Assembly (NCBI GenBank): GCA_022508845.1
Contig: JAFLUL010000004.1
Location: 1-45,921 of the forward strand
Source: Oscillospiraceae bacterium
GTDB taxonomy: Bacteria > Bacillota > Clostridia > Oscillospirales > Acutalibacteraceae
Length of the DNA stretch: 45,921 bases
Direction: 5' to 3'
Numbering within the stretch: position 1 is the first letter of the stretch; each line of letters opens with the position of its first letter. Below the pieces are notes generated by a model, which was not told where the DNA came from, did no database searches, and saw only the letters and a program-made list of their open reading frames with translations. This document shows positions 17,343-26,000 of this stretch, one piece after another. Both the position numbers and the translations under genes were made by a program.

Positions 17343-17969
17343 CTAATGCCTAATTTTCTCAATAACGCTTTCAACGATCTCAACTATTTTAAATCTCACC
17401 TTATATCCCCCTGCGGGCGAAATCACTTTAATTTCGTCATCTGAAAACACAGAATAAATGTCGTTTTCGCTCTCACTCGCCGCTGGAAGGCACAGTGGAG
17501 GAAACATAACACACCACCAGTTTTTTCCCTCTCCTTCGCCCAAGACTATTTTAAGCGCAGTATATCTTCCGGCAGGAAGAGTGAAACCGTCATACTCACG
17601 GGTTGAAAAAAATTCATAAGAAATCTCTGCATTTGATATATAATCAAATCCGTTTTCGGCAAGAACCCTGTTTGCGGTATCTTCCATTGCGCTTAAATAT
17701 CCGCTTAGACGGCTCTGCGCCTCAGAGGCTGTAATATCACCGGAAAAAATTTCATTTCCGCTTTTAAGCAGCTCATCGCGCACCATAAGTTTTACAGCCT
17801 GATCCGCCTGAGAATCTGAATTTGCTATAATATGCAGCCTTAAAACGTCGTTTCGCACCTGCCTGCAGGAAGCAAACCAATCCAGAGAAGAGCATAAAAC
17901 AAGCGAAATCGCGATAACCGCCGAGGCGATGATGTATATTTTGTTTTCAAGTTTATTTTTTTCAAGCAT
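17343..17969 (-). CDS. spoIIR: Stage II sporulation protein R
   Basis: SpoIIR is the secreted forespore signal that triggers SpoIIGA processing of pro-sigma-E in the mother cell. The ATG at 17969 follows AAGGACGG; a longer frame would run back into ispE. The product has 208 residues. A signal or anchor segment (KIYIIASAVIAISLVLCSS) is followed by the family motif DVLRLHIIANSDSQADQAVK and the WWCVMFPPLC motif. It lies 67 bases after ispE. No convincing sigma-F promoter was found in that gap. Its presence suggests, but does not prove, that the organism sporulates. Confidence 0.92.
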   Translation of the reverse strand: MLEKNKLENKIYIIASAVIAISLVLCSSLDWFASCRQVRNDVLRLHIIANSDSQADQAVKLMVRDELLKSGNEIFSGDITASEAQSRLSGYLSAMEDTANRVLAENGFDYISNAEISYEFFSTREYDGFTLPAGRYTALKIVLGEGEGKNWWCVMFPPLCLPAASESENDIYSVFSDDEIKVISPAGGYKVRFKIVEIVESVIEKIRH

Positions 17970-18036
17970 AAAAAAACCGTCCTTCCATATTTTTCTAAAC
18001 AGAGGTTGGACGGAAATATTTTTTTTATTCAACAAA

Positions 18037-18879
18037 TCAAGAAACTGTTTTTCCGGCATAAACAAACTGCATTTTACTTTTCAGTTCATTCGCCGCCTCT
18101 TTTGCCTCTTGAGAACTTTCAAAAAGACCGAAATACGCCGAACCGCTTCCGGAGAGAGACGTAAAAAAAGCGCCGCAGTTAAGCATTGAGCCTTTTATCG
18201 CTTCTCCTTCGGGGATATCGCAGAGCTGTTCAAAAACATTAAGGCTGAATTTGAGCGCATTTCTCCCCTCTGAGCGGGCAAAATGGTATAAAACACGGTC
18301 ATTATCGGGGTGAGCTATTTTTATTCCGCGGTCAAATTTTGAATATGCGTCCCTTGTGCTGACACCTCTTTCGGGCTTTGCGATAACGATATATGAATCA
18401 AAATGCGGTAATTGCGCCAAAACCTCCCCTATATTAAGGCATAGGGCTGTTCCGCCTTTTATCATAAATGGAACGTCCGCACCGATTTTAAGGGCAATTT
18501 TGAGCAAATTCTGATATTCAAGCGGATAACCGTTTATTTCATTCAGGGCGTTAAGCACCGCGGCGGCATCAGCGGAGCCGCCGCCGAGACCCGCCTGGGA
18601 GGGAATGAGCTTTTCAATATAAATATCCGCGTCCGGCTCGATCTGAGTTTCTTCAAAAAAATATTTTGCGGCGAGAAAGGCGGTGTTTTTTTCGTCTGCC
18701 GGCAGAGTTTTATCGGAACAGGCAAGCCTTATTCCGCCAAAGCCTGTTTTAAGAGTAACAGTATCGCATAAATCAACCGACTGCATAACGGTGTTAATAG
18801 CGTGATATCCGTTTGGCAATATTCCGGTGAGATCAAGCGATAAATTGATTTTGGCGTAAGCGTTTTTTATTATTTTCAT
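18037..18879 (-). CDS. ispE: 4-diphosphocytidyl-2-C-methyl-D-erythritol kinase
   Basis: GHMP-family kinase of the MEP isoprenoid pathway. In 280 residues it shows the N-terminal AKINLSLDLTG and GYH motifs, the ATP-binding glycine loop PSQAGLGGGSADAAA (about 92-106), and the C-terminal SLSGSGSAYFGLF motif. The ATG at 18879 is preceded by CCGGTGATATT, a modest ribosome binding site. The same-strand neighbour is spoIIR; a PHP-like gene diverges from it. Confidence 0.95.
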   Translation of the reverse strand: MKIIKNAYAKINLSLDLTGILPNGYHAINTVMQSVDLCDTVTLKTGFGGIRLACSDKTLPADEKNTAFLAAKYFFEETQIEPDADIYIEKLIPSQAGLGGGSADAAAVLNALNEINGYPLEYQNLLKIALKIGADVPFMIKGGTALCLNIGEVLAQLPHFDSYIVIAKPERGVSTRDAYSKFDRGIKIAHPDNDRVLYHFARSEGRNALKFSLNVFEQLCDIPEGEAIKGSMLNCGAFFTSLSGSGSAYFGLFESSQEAKEAANELKSKMQFVYAGKTVS

Positions 18880-18929
18880 AATATCACCGGAATTATTTTA
18901 ACATATATTTTTATTTTTGCATATAGAGT

Positions 18930-18958
18930 TTGCAAAATTATTATTTTTGGTGTAAAAT
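18930..18958 (+). promoter_or_regulatory. Promoter of the PHP-like gene
   Basis: TTGCAA (18930-18935), 17-bp spacer, TAAAAT (18953-18958), followed by AAAGGAGG before the ATG at 18998. Confidence 0.6.
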
Positions 18959-18997
18959 AAAATAGATCTTCGAAACCTAAAAAAAGGAGGCGGGACT

Positions 18998-19798
18998 ATG
19001 AGCAGTTTGCTCGATATGCACGTATACACAAACAACACCCCCGGAACAAAAGACAAAATAAGCTTTTTATGCGAAACGGCGGTTGAAAAAGATATAAGGG
19101 GTGTTGCATTTACTGATATAGTAAACTTGGACGATTGCGATGTTTTTGACATAAGAAGGCGGGTCCGCCATTCATTTTTTGATATTTCAAAGGCAAAGCA
19201 GCTGTTTTTTGACTCACTTACGGTTTTTGGCGGTATAGAACTCAGGCAAGCCGTTTGCGATCCTAAGAACGCGGAAAAAATTATATCCTCGCAAAAATAC
19301 GATATAGTGCTCACAAGCATTTCAAGATTTAACAAAACCGAAGAATTTGATCTTGCACCGAATATGTCCGCTGAAGCCTTTAACGCTTTTACCGAACGCT
19401 ACTGTGATATGCTGCTGAAAACGGTAAACGAAACCGATTTTGATGTGTTTTCACGACCTCTTGCACCTTTAAGGGAAACAACAGCAGATTATACCTTTTT
19501 TGAAGAAAGCATGAAAGTTGTGCTTGACGCTCTGGCAAACAGAGAAAAGGCCCTTGAAATAGACACCAAAGACATTTTGGGCAGCGAACGCATACGCGAC
19601 CTCTATCTGAGGCTTATAACCTATTTCAAAAAAGCCGGAGGAAAATATATAACTATCGGCAGCGAATGCATTTCACACGATGAACTGGGAAGAGGTATCG
19701 AGCTTACAATGAATGCGGTGCGCAGAGCAGGATTTGAGGAGATAACTTTTTACGATCAGCGCACTCCATATGCTGTAAAGCATTTAGCTTACCTGTAA
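18998..19798 (+). CDS. PHP-superfamily protein with degenerate metal site
   Basis: A 266-residue protein whose layout follows histidinol-phosphatase-like PHP proteins, but most ligands are changed. DMHVYT (residues 6-11) has Tyr where the second His of DxHxHT belongs. AFTDI (37-41) has Ile in place of the TDH histidine. TSIS (106-109) and the segment near 152-159 replace GSVH and GHLD motifs. GSECISH (221-227) replaces the usual GSDAH. GIE (79-81) and EIDT (187-190) remain. It may be a binding protein, or it may use an altered metal set. The ribosome binding site AAAGGAGG is strong, so it is expressed rather than decayed. It diverges from ispE. Confidence 0.65.
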   Translation: MSSLLDMHVYTNNTPGTKDKISFLCETAVEKDIRGVAFTDIVNLDDCDVFDIRRRVRHSFFDISKAKQLFFDSLTVFGGIELRQAVCDPKNAEKIISSQKYDIVLTSISRFNKTEEFDLAPNMSAEAFNAFTERYCDMLLKTVNETDFDVFSRPLAPLRETTADYTFFEESMKVVLDALANREKALEIDTKDILGSERIRDLYLRLITYFKKAGGKYITIGSECISHDELGRGIELTMNAVRRAGFEEITFYDQRTPYAVKHLAYL

Positions 19799-19919
19799 TT
19801 ATTTGTAAAGTAATTTTCTTGTCGAGATTTCAAAGTCAACACCTGAAACATCGCTGTTGTTCAAAACTCAGTTGAAAATGTTTAAAAACCACCCATTTTT
19901 ATATTTTTCACAAGCATTT

Positions 19920-19943
19920 TTGTAAAGCAAAACAGCTTTACAA
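19920..19943. terminator. Hairpin downstream of the PHP-like gene
   Basis: TTGTAAAGC and its complement GCTTTACAA flank a 6-base loop. A T tract lies on the 5' side only, and the signal is weaker than the next hairpin. Possibly the end of the plus-strand transcript. Confidence 0.45.
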
Positions 19944-19950
19944 CACAAAA

Positions 19951-19986
19951 AAAAGCATCAGGCATTGCATTTTACCTGATGCTTTT
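19951..19986 (-). terminator. Terminator of rpsO-pnp
   Basis: Perfect 12-bp arms (AAAAGCATCAGG and complement) with a 12-base loop. On the minus strand a run of eight T follows. Confidence 0.9.
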
Positions 19987-20001
19987 AACTTTATTATTTT
20001 T

Positions 20002-22191
20002 TTATCTGCGGTTATTTCCGCCGTTGCCGTGTCTCGGCCCCTGGCTTCTTCCGGGCTTACGGGGAGCATCGTTCAGCTCGTTTTCGGGAGTTGCGCCTTC
20101 AACAGCGATAAGAGCATTTCTTCTTGAAAGGTTAAGTCTGCCCTGCTCATCGGTGGGAAGAACCTGAACTATTATCTCATCGCCAACGTTTACGACATCC
20201 TCAACTCTTTCGGTGCGTTTAACGTCAAGATGGCTGATATGAACCATCCCCTCTTTGCCGGGAACTATCTCAACAAACGCGCCGAAGCTCATAAGGCGGG
20301 TAACAACGCCTTTATATATCGCGCCCTCCTCCGGGCCGTTTGCTATGGTTTCAACAATACTTAGAGCTTTATTGCAGGCGTCAAGGTCGGTTGAGGCAAT
20401 AAATACGCTGCCGTCATCGTCAATATCTATCTTAACGTCGCATTCGGCGCAGATCTTCTGAATAACCTTGCCTTGTTTACCGATAACATCTCCGATCTTA
20501 TCAGGATCAATTCTGGTTGTGAGCATCTTGGGAGTGTATTTTGAAAGCTCTTTTCTGGGCTCGGGAATAACGGGAAGCATAACCTCGTCCAGAATCTTGC
20601 AGCGGGCCTTATAGGTCTTTTCAAAAGCCTCTTTAACTATTTCAGGGGTGAGACCGTGAACCTTGGTGTCCATCTGAATGGCGGTTATTCCTTTTTTGGT
20701 TCCGCCTACCTTAAAGTCCATATCTCCGAAGAAATCTTCAAGTCCCTGAATATCAACCATTGTTATAAACCGGTCTCCCTCGGTAACAAGGCCGCAGGAA
20801 ATACCTGCAACGGGAGCTTTAATGGGAACGCCGGCAGCCATAAGAGAAAGAGTTGAACCGCAAATGGAGGCCTGAGAGGTTGATCCGTTTGAGGAGAGAA
20901 CCTCTGAAACAAGTCTTATTGTATAGGGGAATTCTTCAACGGAGGGAATAACGGGAAGCAGAGCTCTTTCGGCAAGAGCGCCGTGGCCTATCTCGCGTCT
21001 TCCGGGACCTCTTGAGGGTTTTGTTTCGCCAACGGAGTATGAGGGGAAGTTATAGTGGTGAATATAGCGTTTCTCCGTTTGCTCGTCTATTCCGTCAAGC
21101 TCCTGAGCGTCACCTATTGTTCCGAGAGTTGTTATGGTTAAAACCTGGGTCTGTCCTCTTGTGAACATACCGGAGCCGTGAACACGGCTGAGAAGGTCAA
21201 CTTCTGCGTTAAGAGGTCTCATATCGTCAAGCCCTCTGCCGTCAACACGCTTGCCCTCGTCAAGAAGCCAGCGGCGAACAACATATTTTTGAAGCTTATA
21301 AAGGCAGTCGTCAAGTTTGGCGGTATCATCAGGATAAACTTCGTCAAACTTCTCGTGAACCGCTGCGAAAACTGGGTTAAGACGCTCGTCTCTTATTCTC
21401 TTGTCGTCGGTGTCGAGAGCAACCTTAACGGCGTCAATCGCAAATTCCTTAACTGCTTCATACATCTCGGGAGCGGGATCGTTTGAAACAAATTCGATCT
21501 TTTCTCTGCCTATCTCCTTCTGGATGCCCTTTATAAATTCAACCATACGCTGGTTCTCTTTATGGGCAAACATTATGGCGTCAAACATTGTGTCGTTATC
21601 AATTTCGTTTGCACCTGCCTCGATCATAGCGATAAGCTCGTCCGTTGAGGCAACGGTTACTGCCATTTCGCTCTTATCTCTCTCTTCGGCAGAGGGGTTA
21701 ATAATAAACTGACCGTCAACAAGGCCCACCGAAACACCCGAAATGGGACCTGCCCACGGAATATTGGAGATGGAAAGCGCTATTGATACGCCTATCATAG
21801 CGGTTATTTCGGGAAGGCAATCGGGATCAACCGACATAATGGTGCAAACTATGCCGACATCGTTTCTCATATCCTTGGGGAACAGGGGGCGGATAGGGCG
21901 GTCGATAACTCTTGCGGAAAGAATTGCCTTTTCGCTGGCTCTGCCCTCTCTTCTCTGGAAGGAACCGGGAATTTTGCCAACAGAATAGAGCTTTTCTTCA
22001 AAGTCTATCGACATCGGGAAAAAGTCCACACCCTCTCTGGGCTTATCGGACATTGTTACTGTGCAAAGCACTTCGGTCTCGCCGTAGCGGACAAGAACCG
22101 CGCCAGATGCAAGCTGCGCCATTTTGCCGGTTTCAACAACAAAGGGTCTGCCGGCAAGCGTTGTTTCGAATTTTCTGAAATCCTCAAACAT
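20002..22191 (-). CDS. pnp: Polyribonucleotide nucleotidyltransferase (PNPase)
   Basis: Phosphorolytic 3'-5' exoribonuclease of mRNA decay, acting as a trimer. The 729 residues comprise two RNase PH domains separated by a helical domain, then a KH domain with the GxxG loop (VIGKQGKVIQKI, about 575) and an S1 domain (GVVTRLMSFGAFVEI). A basic low-complexity Arg/Gly/Asn-rich tail (RSQGPRHGNGGNNRR) makes it slightly longer than the Bacillus or E. coli proteins. The ATG follows AAAGGAGAAAC. It is downstream of rpsO with a structured 352-base leader. Confidence 0.97.
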   Translation of the reverse strand: MFEDFRKFETTLAGRPFVVETGKMAQLASGAVLVRYGETEVLCTVTMSDKPREGVDFFPMSIDFEEKLYSVGKIPGSFQRREGRASEKAILSARVIDRPIRPLFPKDMRNDVGIVCTIMSVDPDCLPEITAMIGVSIALSISNIPWAGPISGVSVGLVDGQFIINPSAEERDKSEMAVTVASTDELIAMIEAGANEIDNDTMFDAIMFAHKENQRMVEFIKGIQKEIGREKIEFVSNDPAPEMYEAVKEFAIDAVKVALDTDDKRIRDERLNPVFAAVHEKFDEVYPDDTAKLDDCLYKLQKYVVRRWLLDEGKRVDGRGLDDMRPLNAEVDLLSRVHGSGMFTRGQTQVLTITTLGTIGDAQELDGIDEQTEKRYIHHYNFPSYSVGETKPSRGPGRREIGHGALAERALLPVIPSVEEFPYTIRLVSEVLSSNGSTSQASICGSTLSLMAAGVPIKAPVAGISCGLVTEGDRFITMVDIQGLEDFFGDMDFKVGGTKKGITAIQMDTKVHGLTPEIVKEAFEKTYKARCKILDEVMLPVIPEPRKELSKYTPKMLTTRIDPDKIGDVIGKQGKVIQKICAECDVKIDIDDDGSVFIASTDLDACNKALSIVETIANGPEEGAIYKGVVTRLMSFGAFVEIVPGKEGMVHISHLDVKRTERVEDVVNVGDEIIVQVLPTDEQGRLNLSRRNALIAVEGATPENELNDAPRKPGRSQGPRHGNGGNNRR

Positions 22192-22228
22192 TTTGTTTCT
22201 CCTTTTGTTTTTTTATTTCAAAAGGTTG

Positions 22229-22325
22229 TCCTGGGCGCTTGTAACGTCAATGTACAATTCGCAGTCTGTGAGCCTTTTTCATAAACTCCGAATTGTACAT
22301 TTTACATTAACATCCGCGCCTGGAA
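22229..22325 (-). promoter_or_regulatory. Long hairpin in pnp leader, RNase III-like substrate
   Basis: The top of the stem is 13 bp without mismatch (22249-22261 with 22289-22301). It extends through a partly paired TGT-AAYGT segment to a GCGC/CCTGG base, about 30 bp in all. The loop is 27 bases. It sits immediately upstream of the pnp ribosome binding site, the position of the RNase III autoregulatory hairpin in the E. coli rpsO-pnp operon. Confidence 0.65.
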
Positions 22326-22510
22326 CTTCCCTTTTAAGTAGGTGCTGATGAATTATCGCGTGCAGATTGCGCAGTCAGATTTTGCGGAAAATTGCATAAA
22401 GCTGCCGCAGACATTTATTGCAGGTCACAAGCGGATCTGTGCAAGATGGCGGGAAATATGCCTGCAAGGTGTGCGCTAAGACTTATCAGCGATCACTTTA
22501 TACGCAAAGC

Positions 22511-22534
22511 GAGCGACAAGTTGCCTTGCCGCTC
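22511..22534 (-). terminator. GCAA-tetraloop hairpin after rpsO
   Basis: GAGCGGCAAG-GCAA-CTTGTCGCTC, a 10-bp stem with one G-U pair closed by a GNRA loop, ten bases after the rpsO stop. No T tract follows, so it is more likely a processing or stability element than a full terminator. Confidence 0.5.
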
Positions 22535-22543
22535 ATTAAATGC

Positions 22544-22807
22544 TTACTTACGAAGTCCAAGTCTTGCAACAATAGAACGGTATCTCTCAATATCGTTCTT
22601 CTGAAGATAAGCAAGAAGGTTTCTTCTGTGACCTACCATTTTAAGAAGGCCTCTTCTGGAGTGGTGGTCTTTTTTATGGATCTTAAGATGCTCGTTAAGG
22701 TCGTTGATTCTCTTTGTGAGAACGGCGATCTGAACCTCGGGTGATCCGGTGTCGCCCTCGTGGGTGGCGTATTCGGCAATTATTGCCTGCTTTTCTGCCT
22801 GTGTCAT
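22544..22807 (-). CDS. rpsO: 30S ribosomal protein S15
   Basis: Binds 16S rRNA early in assembly of the 30S platform. The 87-residue product starting at the ATG at 22807 has the family pattern [38 protein letters not shown] and the terminal [12 protein letters not shown]. The longer frame would start at a GTG that is part of the ribosome binding site GAGGTGA. It is first in the rpsO-pnp transcript and has a leader capable of hiding its ribosome binding site. Confidence 0.96.
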   Translation of the reverse strand: MTQAEKQAIIAEYATHEGDTGSPEVQIAVLTKRINDLNEHLKIHKKDHHSRRGLLKMVGHRRNLLAYLQKNDIERYRSIVARLGLRK

Positions 22808-22907
22808 TTTTTTCACCTCATTTTATATTTATTCGGGCATCCAAGCGCGGGGAAAGGTGAACACCGTTCAAAAAACGGAATTATCCTCCGCTCCGAGAAG
22901 CCGAACA
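22808..22907 (-). promoter_or_regulatory. rpsO leader with anti-Shine-Dalgarno segment
   Basis: TTCACCT (complement of 22855-22861) is exactly complementary to AGGTGAA (complement of 22812-22818), which is the ribosome binding site of rpsO. An upstream CCGTT...AACGG hairpin is also present. This arrangement fits an autoregulatory leader of the kind known for S15 genes. Confidence 0.5.
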
Positions 22908-22913
22908 ACAGGA

Positions 22914-22942
22914 ATTATATCACAAGTATTTTATGTTGTAAA
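22914..22942 (-). promoter_or_regulatory. Promoter of rpsO-pnp
   Basis: Minus-strand TTTACA (22937-22942), 17-bp spacer, TATAAT (22914-22919). Confidence 0.8.
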
Positions 22943-22992
22943 GAGTTTTTTTAATCTTTACATAAAAAAAAGATTTTTCAAAAATTACATAT

Positions 22993-23021
22993 TTACAAGT
23001 CGAAAAAAGCGTGATACAATG
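22993..23021 (+). promoter_or_regulatory. Promoter of nifJ
   Basis: TTTACA (22993-22998), 17-bp spacer, TACAAT (23016-23021), about 55 bases before the start codon and divergent from the rpsO promoter. Confidence 0.7.
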
Positions 23022-23076
23022 TAATTTGGTTTTTACCGCATATTATTATGTAATATAATTCAGGAGGATAAAACTT

Positions 23077-26000
23077 ATGGCAAGAAAGAAAAAGTCCATG
23101 GACGGAAACAACGCTGCGGCGTGGGTTTCATATGCTTTCACCGAGGTTGCGGGAATCTACCCCATAACCCCTTCAAGCCCCATGGCGGACTATGTTGACC
23201 AGTGGTCGGCAGACGGTCTTAAAAACATATTCGGAACAACCGTTAAGGTTGCCGAAATGCAGAGCGAAGCCGGCGCAGCCGGAACAGTACACGGCTCCCT
23301 TGCAGCCGGCGCTCTCACAACGACCTACACCGCATCCCAGGGTCTGCTTCTTATGATCCCCAATATGTATAAAATCGCGGGCGAGCTGCTCCCCAGCGTT
23401 TTCCACGTTTCGGCAAGATGCGTGGCTTCCCATGCGCTTAACATTTTCGGCGATCATTCCGACGTATACGCTTGCCGTCAGACCGGCTTTGCTATGCTCG
23501 CCGAAACCAACCCCCAGGAAGTTATGGATCTCGGCGCGGTTGCGCATCTCGCATCCATAAAGGGTAGAGTTCCGTTTATAAACTTCTTTGACGGCTTCCG
23601 TACCTCTCACGAGATTCAGAAGATTGAAATTTGGGATTATGACGATCTCAAAGAGATGTGCGATATGGACGCTGTTGATGCGTTCCGTAAACGCGCTCTC
23701 AACCCCGAGCGCCCCGTTATGCGCGGCTCTCACGAAAACGGCGACATTTTCTTCCAGCACAGAGAGGCCTGCAACGAATATTATAATGCGCTTCCCGCTG
23801 TTGTTGAAGAATATATGGATAAGGTAAACGCCAAGCTCGGCACAAACTACAAGCTCTTCAACTACTACGGCGCACCCGACGCTGACAGAGTTATCATAGC
23901 AATGGGCTCTATATGCGACGTTGCGGAAGAAGTTATTGACTATCTTACCGCTCAGGGCGAAAAGGTAGGTCTTGTTAAAGTCCGTCTTTACAGACCCTTC
24001 TCAGTTGAAAAGCTCTGCGAAGCCATTCCCGAAACCTGCACAAAAATTGCCGTTCTTGACAGAACCAAGGAACCCGGTGCAATCGGCGAGCCTCTTTATC
24101 TTGATGTTATCGCCGCTCTTAACGCCTGCGGCAGAAACGGCATAAAGGTAACCGGCGGACGCTACGGCCTCGGCTCCAAGGACACTCCCCCCGCAAGCGT
24201 TTTCGCAGTTTACGATGAACTGAAAAAGGACGCTCCCAAGGCTCATTTCACCATCGGTATCAACGATGACGTTACCTATCTTTCACTCGAAGAAAAGCCC
24301 TCTCCCAACACAGCGGCAGAAGGCACCATCGAATGCAAATTCTGGGGTCTCGGCGGCGACGGAACCGTTGGCGCAAACAAGAACTCCATCAAAATAATCG
24401 GCGACTATACCGATAAATTTGTTCAGGCATATTTCCAGTATGACTCAAAGAAGACCGGCGGTATAACAATATCCCACCTTCGCTTCGGCGACAGCGCCAT
24501 AAAGAGCCCATACTATATAAATAAAGCTGATTTTGTTGCCTGCCATAATCCCTCTTATGTTGAGAAGGGCTTCAGAATGGTTCAGGACGTTAAACCCGGC
24601 GGCGTTTTCCTTATCAACTGTCAGTGGGATGAAAAAGAGCTCGCTGAAAAGCTGAACGCCGAAACAAAGCGCTATATTGCAAACAACAATATCCAGCTCT
24701 ATACCGTAAACGCTATCGATATCGCAGCAAAGGTTGGCATGGGCAAGCGCACAAACACAGTTTTGCAGGCAGCTTTCTTTGCTCTTGCAAAGGTTATGCC
24801 CATTGAAGAGGCTGTTCAGCATATGAAGGACGCCGCAACCAAGAGCTATTCAAAGAAGGGACCGGAGGTTGTTAAGTGCAACCACGACGCTATCGATGCC
24901 GGCGTTTCAGCCTTTGTTAAAATTGACGTTCCCGCAGAGTGGGCAAACGCCGAGGACGAGGCAAATGCAGCCGTTAACGAAAATCCCTCCAAGCTTGAAA
25001 AAATGGTTGAAAACATAATGAAGCCCGTTGGAAAGATGGACGGCGATCGCCTTCCCGTTTCCGCCTTTGTTGATCACGCCGACGGTACATTTGAGCAGGG
25101 TGCATCCGCCTATGAAAAGAGAGGCGTTGCAGTTATGGTTCCCGAATGGGATGCCGATAAGTGCGTTTCCTGCAACCAGTGTTCATTTGTTTGCCCGCAC
25201 GCAACTATCCGTCCGTTTGCTCTGGATGAGGCTGAACTTGCAGCCGCTCCCGAAGTACTCAAAACAAAGGATATGAAGGGTAAATCATATAAATTCACAA
25301 TGGCTGTTTCTCCGTTTGACTGCATGGGATGCGGAGTTTGCGTTGGCGTTTGCAAGCCCGGCGCAATCAAGATGGTTCCCAGAGAGAGCCAGGATAGCCA
25401 GCAGGAAGCATTTGACTACTGCGTTGCTAATGTTTCCGAAAAGGCTGACCTCACCGAGAAGCTCACAACCATCTCCAGCCAGTATAAGCAGCCTCTCCTT
25501 GAGTTCTCAGGTTCCTGCGCAGGCTGTGCTGAAACAGCATATGCCCGTCTTATAACCCAGCTCTTCGGCGACAGAATGTATATTTCCAACGCCACAGGCT
25601 GCTCATCCATCTGGGGCGGCCCCGCTGCAACCTCGCCTTACACCGTAAACAAGGACGGCCACGGTCCTGCCTGGGCGAACTCCCTGTTTGAAGATAACGC
25701 AGAACACGGCTTCGGCATGCTGCTCGGTCAGGGCGCAATCAGAAATTCTCTTATTGCGAGAGTTGAGCAGATCGCCGAAAGCGAAAAAGCTCCCGAAAGC
25801 GTAAAGTCCGCTGCAAAGGAATATCTTGACACCGTAAACGACGGCGAAAAGAACGCAGCAGCTTCAAAGGCTCTTATAGCTGAGCTTGAAGGCTTTGACT
25901 GCGACTGCGAAAACCGCAAAGAGATTCTTAAAAACAAAGAATATCTTGCCAAGAAGAGCGTTTGGATCTTCGGCGGCGACGGCTGGGCATACGACATCGG

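Larger units (their letters stand above)
22192..22543 (-). promoter_or_regulatory. rpsO-pnp intergenic leader (352 nt)
   Basis: No supported gene. It holds a GNRA-type hairpin just after rpsO, the long pnp-leader hairpin and a moderately G+C-rich stretch between them. Short open frames here have no ribosome binding site or similarity I recognise. Confidence 0.6.

Noticed and set aside
17970-18036. Sigma-F promoter for spoIIR
   Set aside because: No GYATA and GGnnAnA pair with suitable spacing was found between ispE and spoIIR.
22392-22744. Small open frames on the plus strand in the rpsO-pnp region
   Set aside because: They lie opposite the leader and rpsO, lack ribosome binding sites and have no recognisable sequence.
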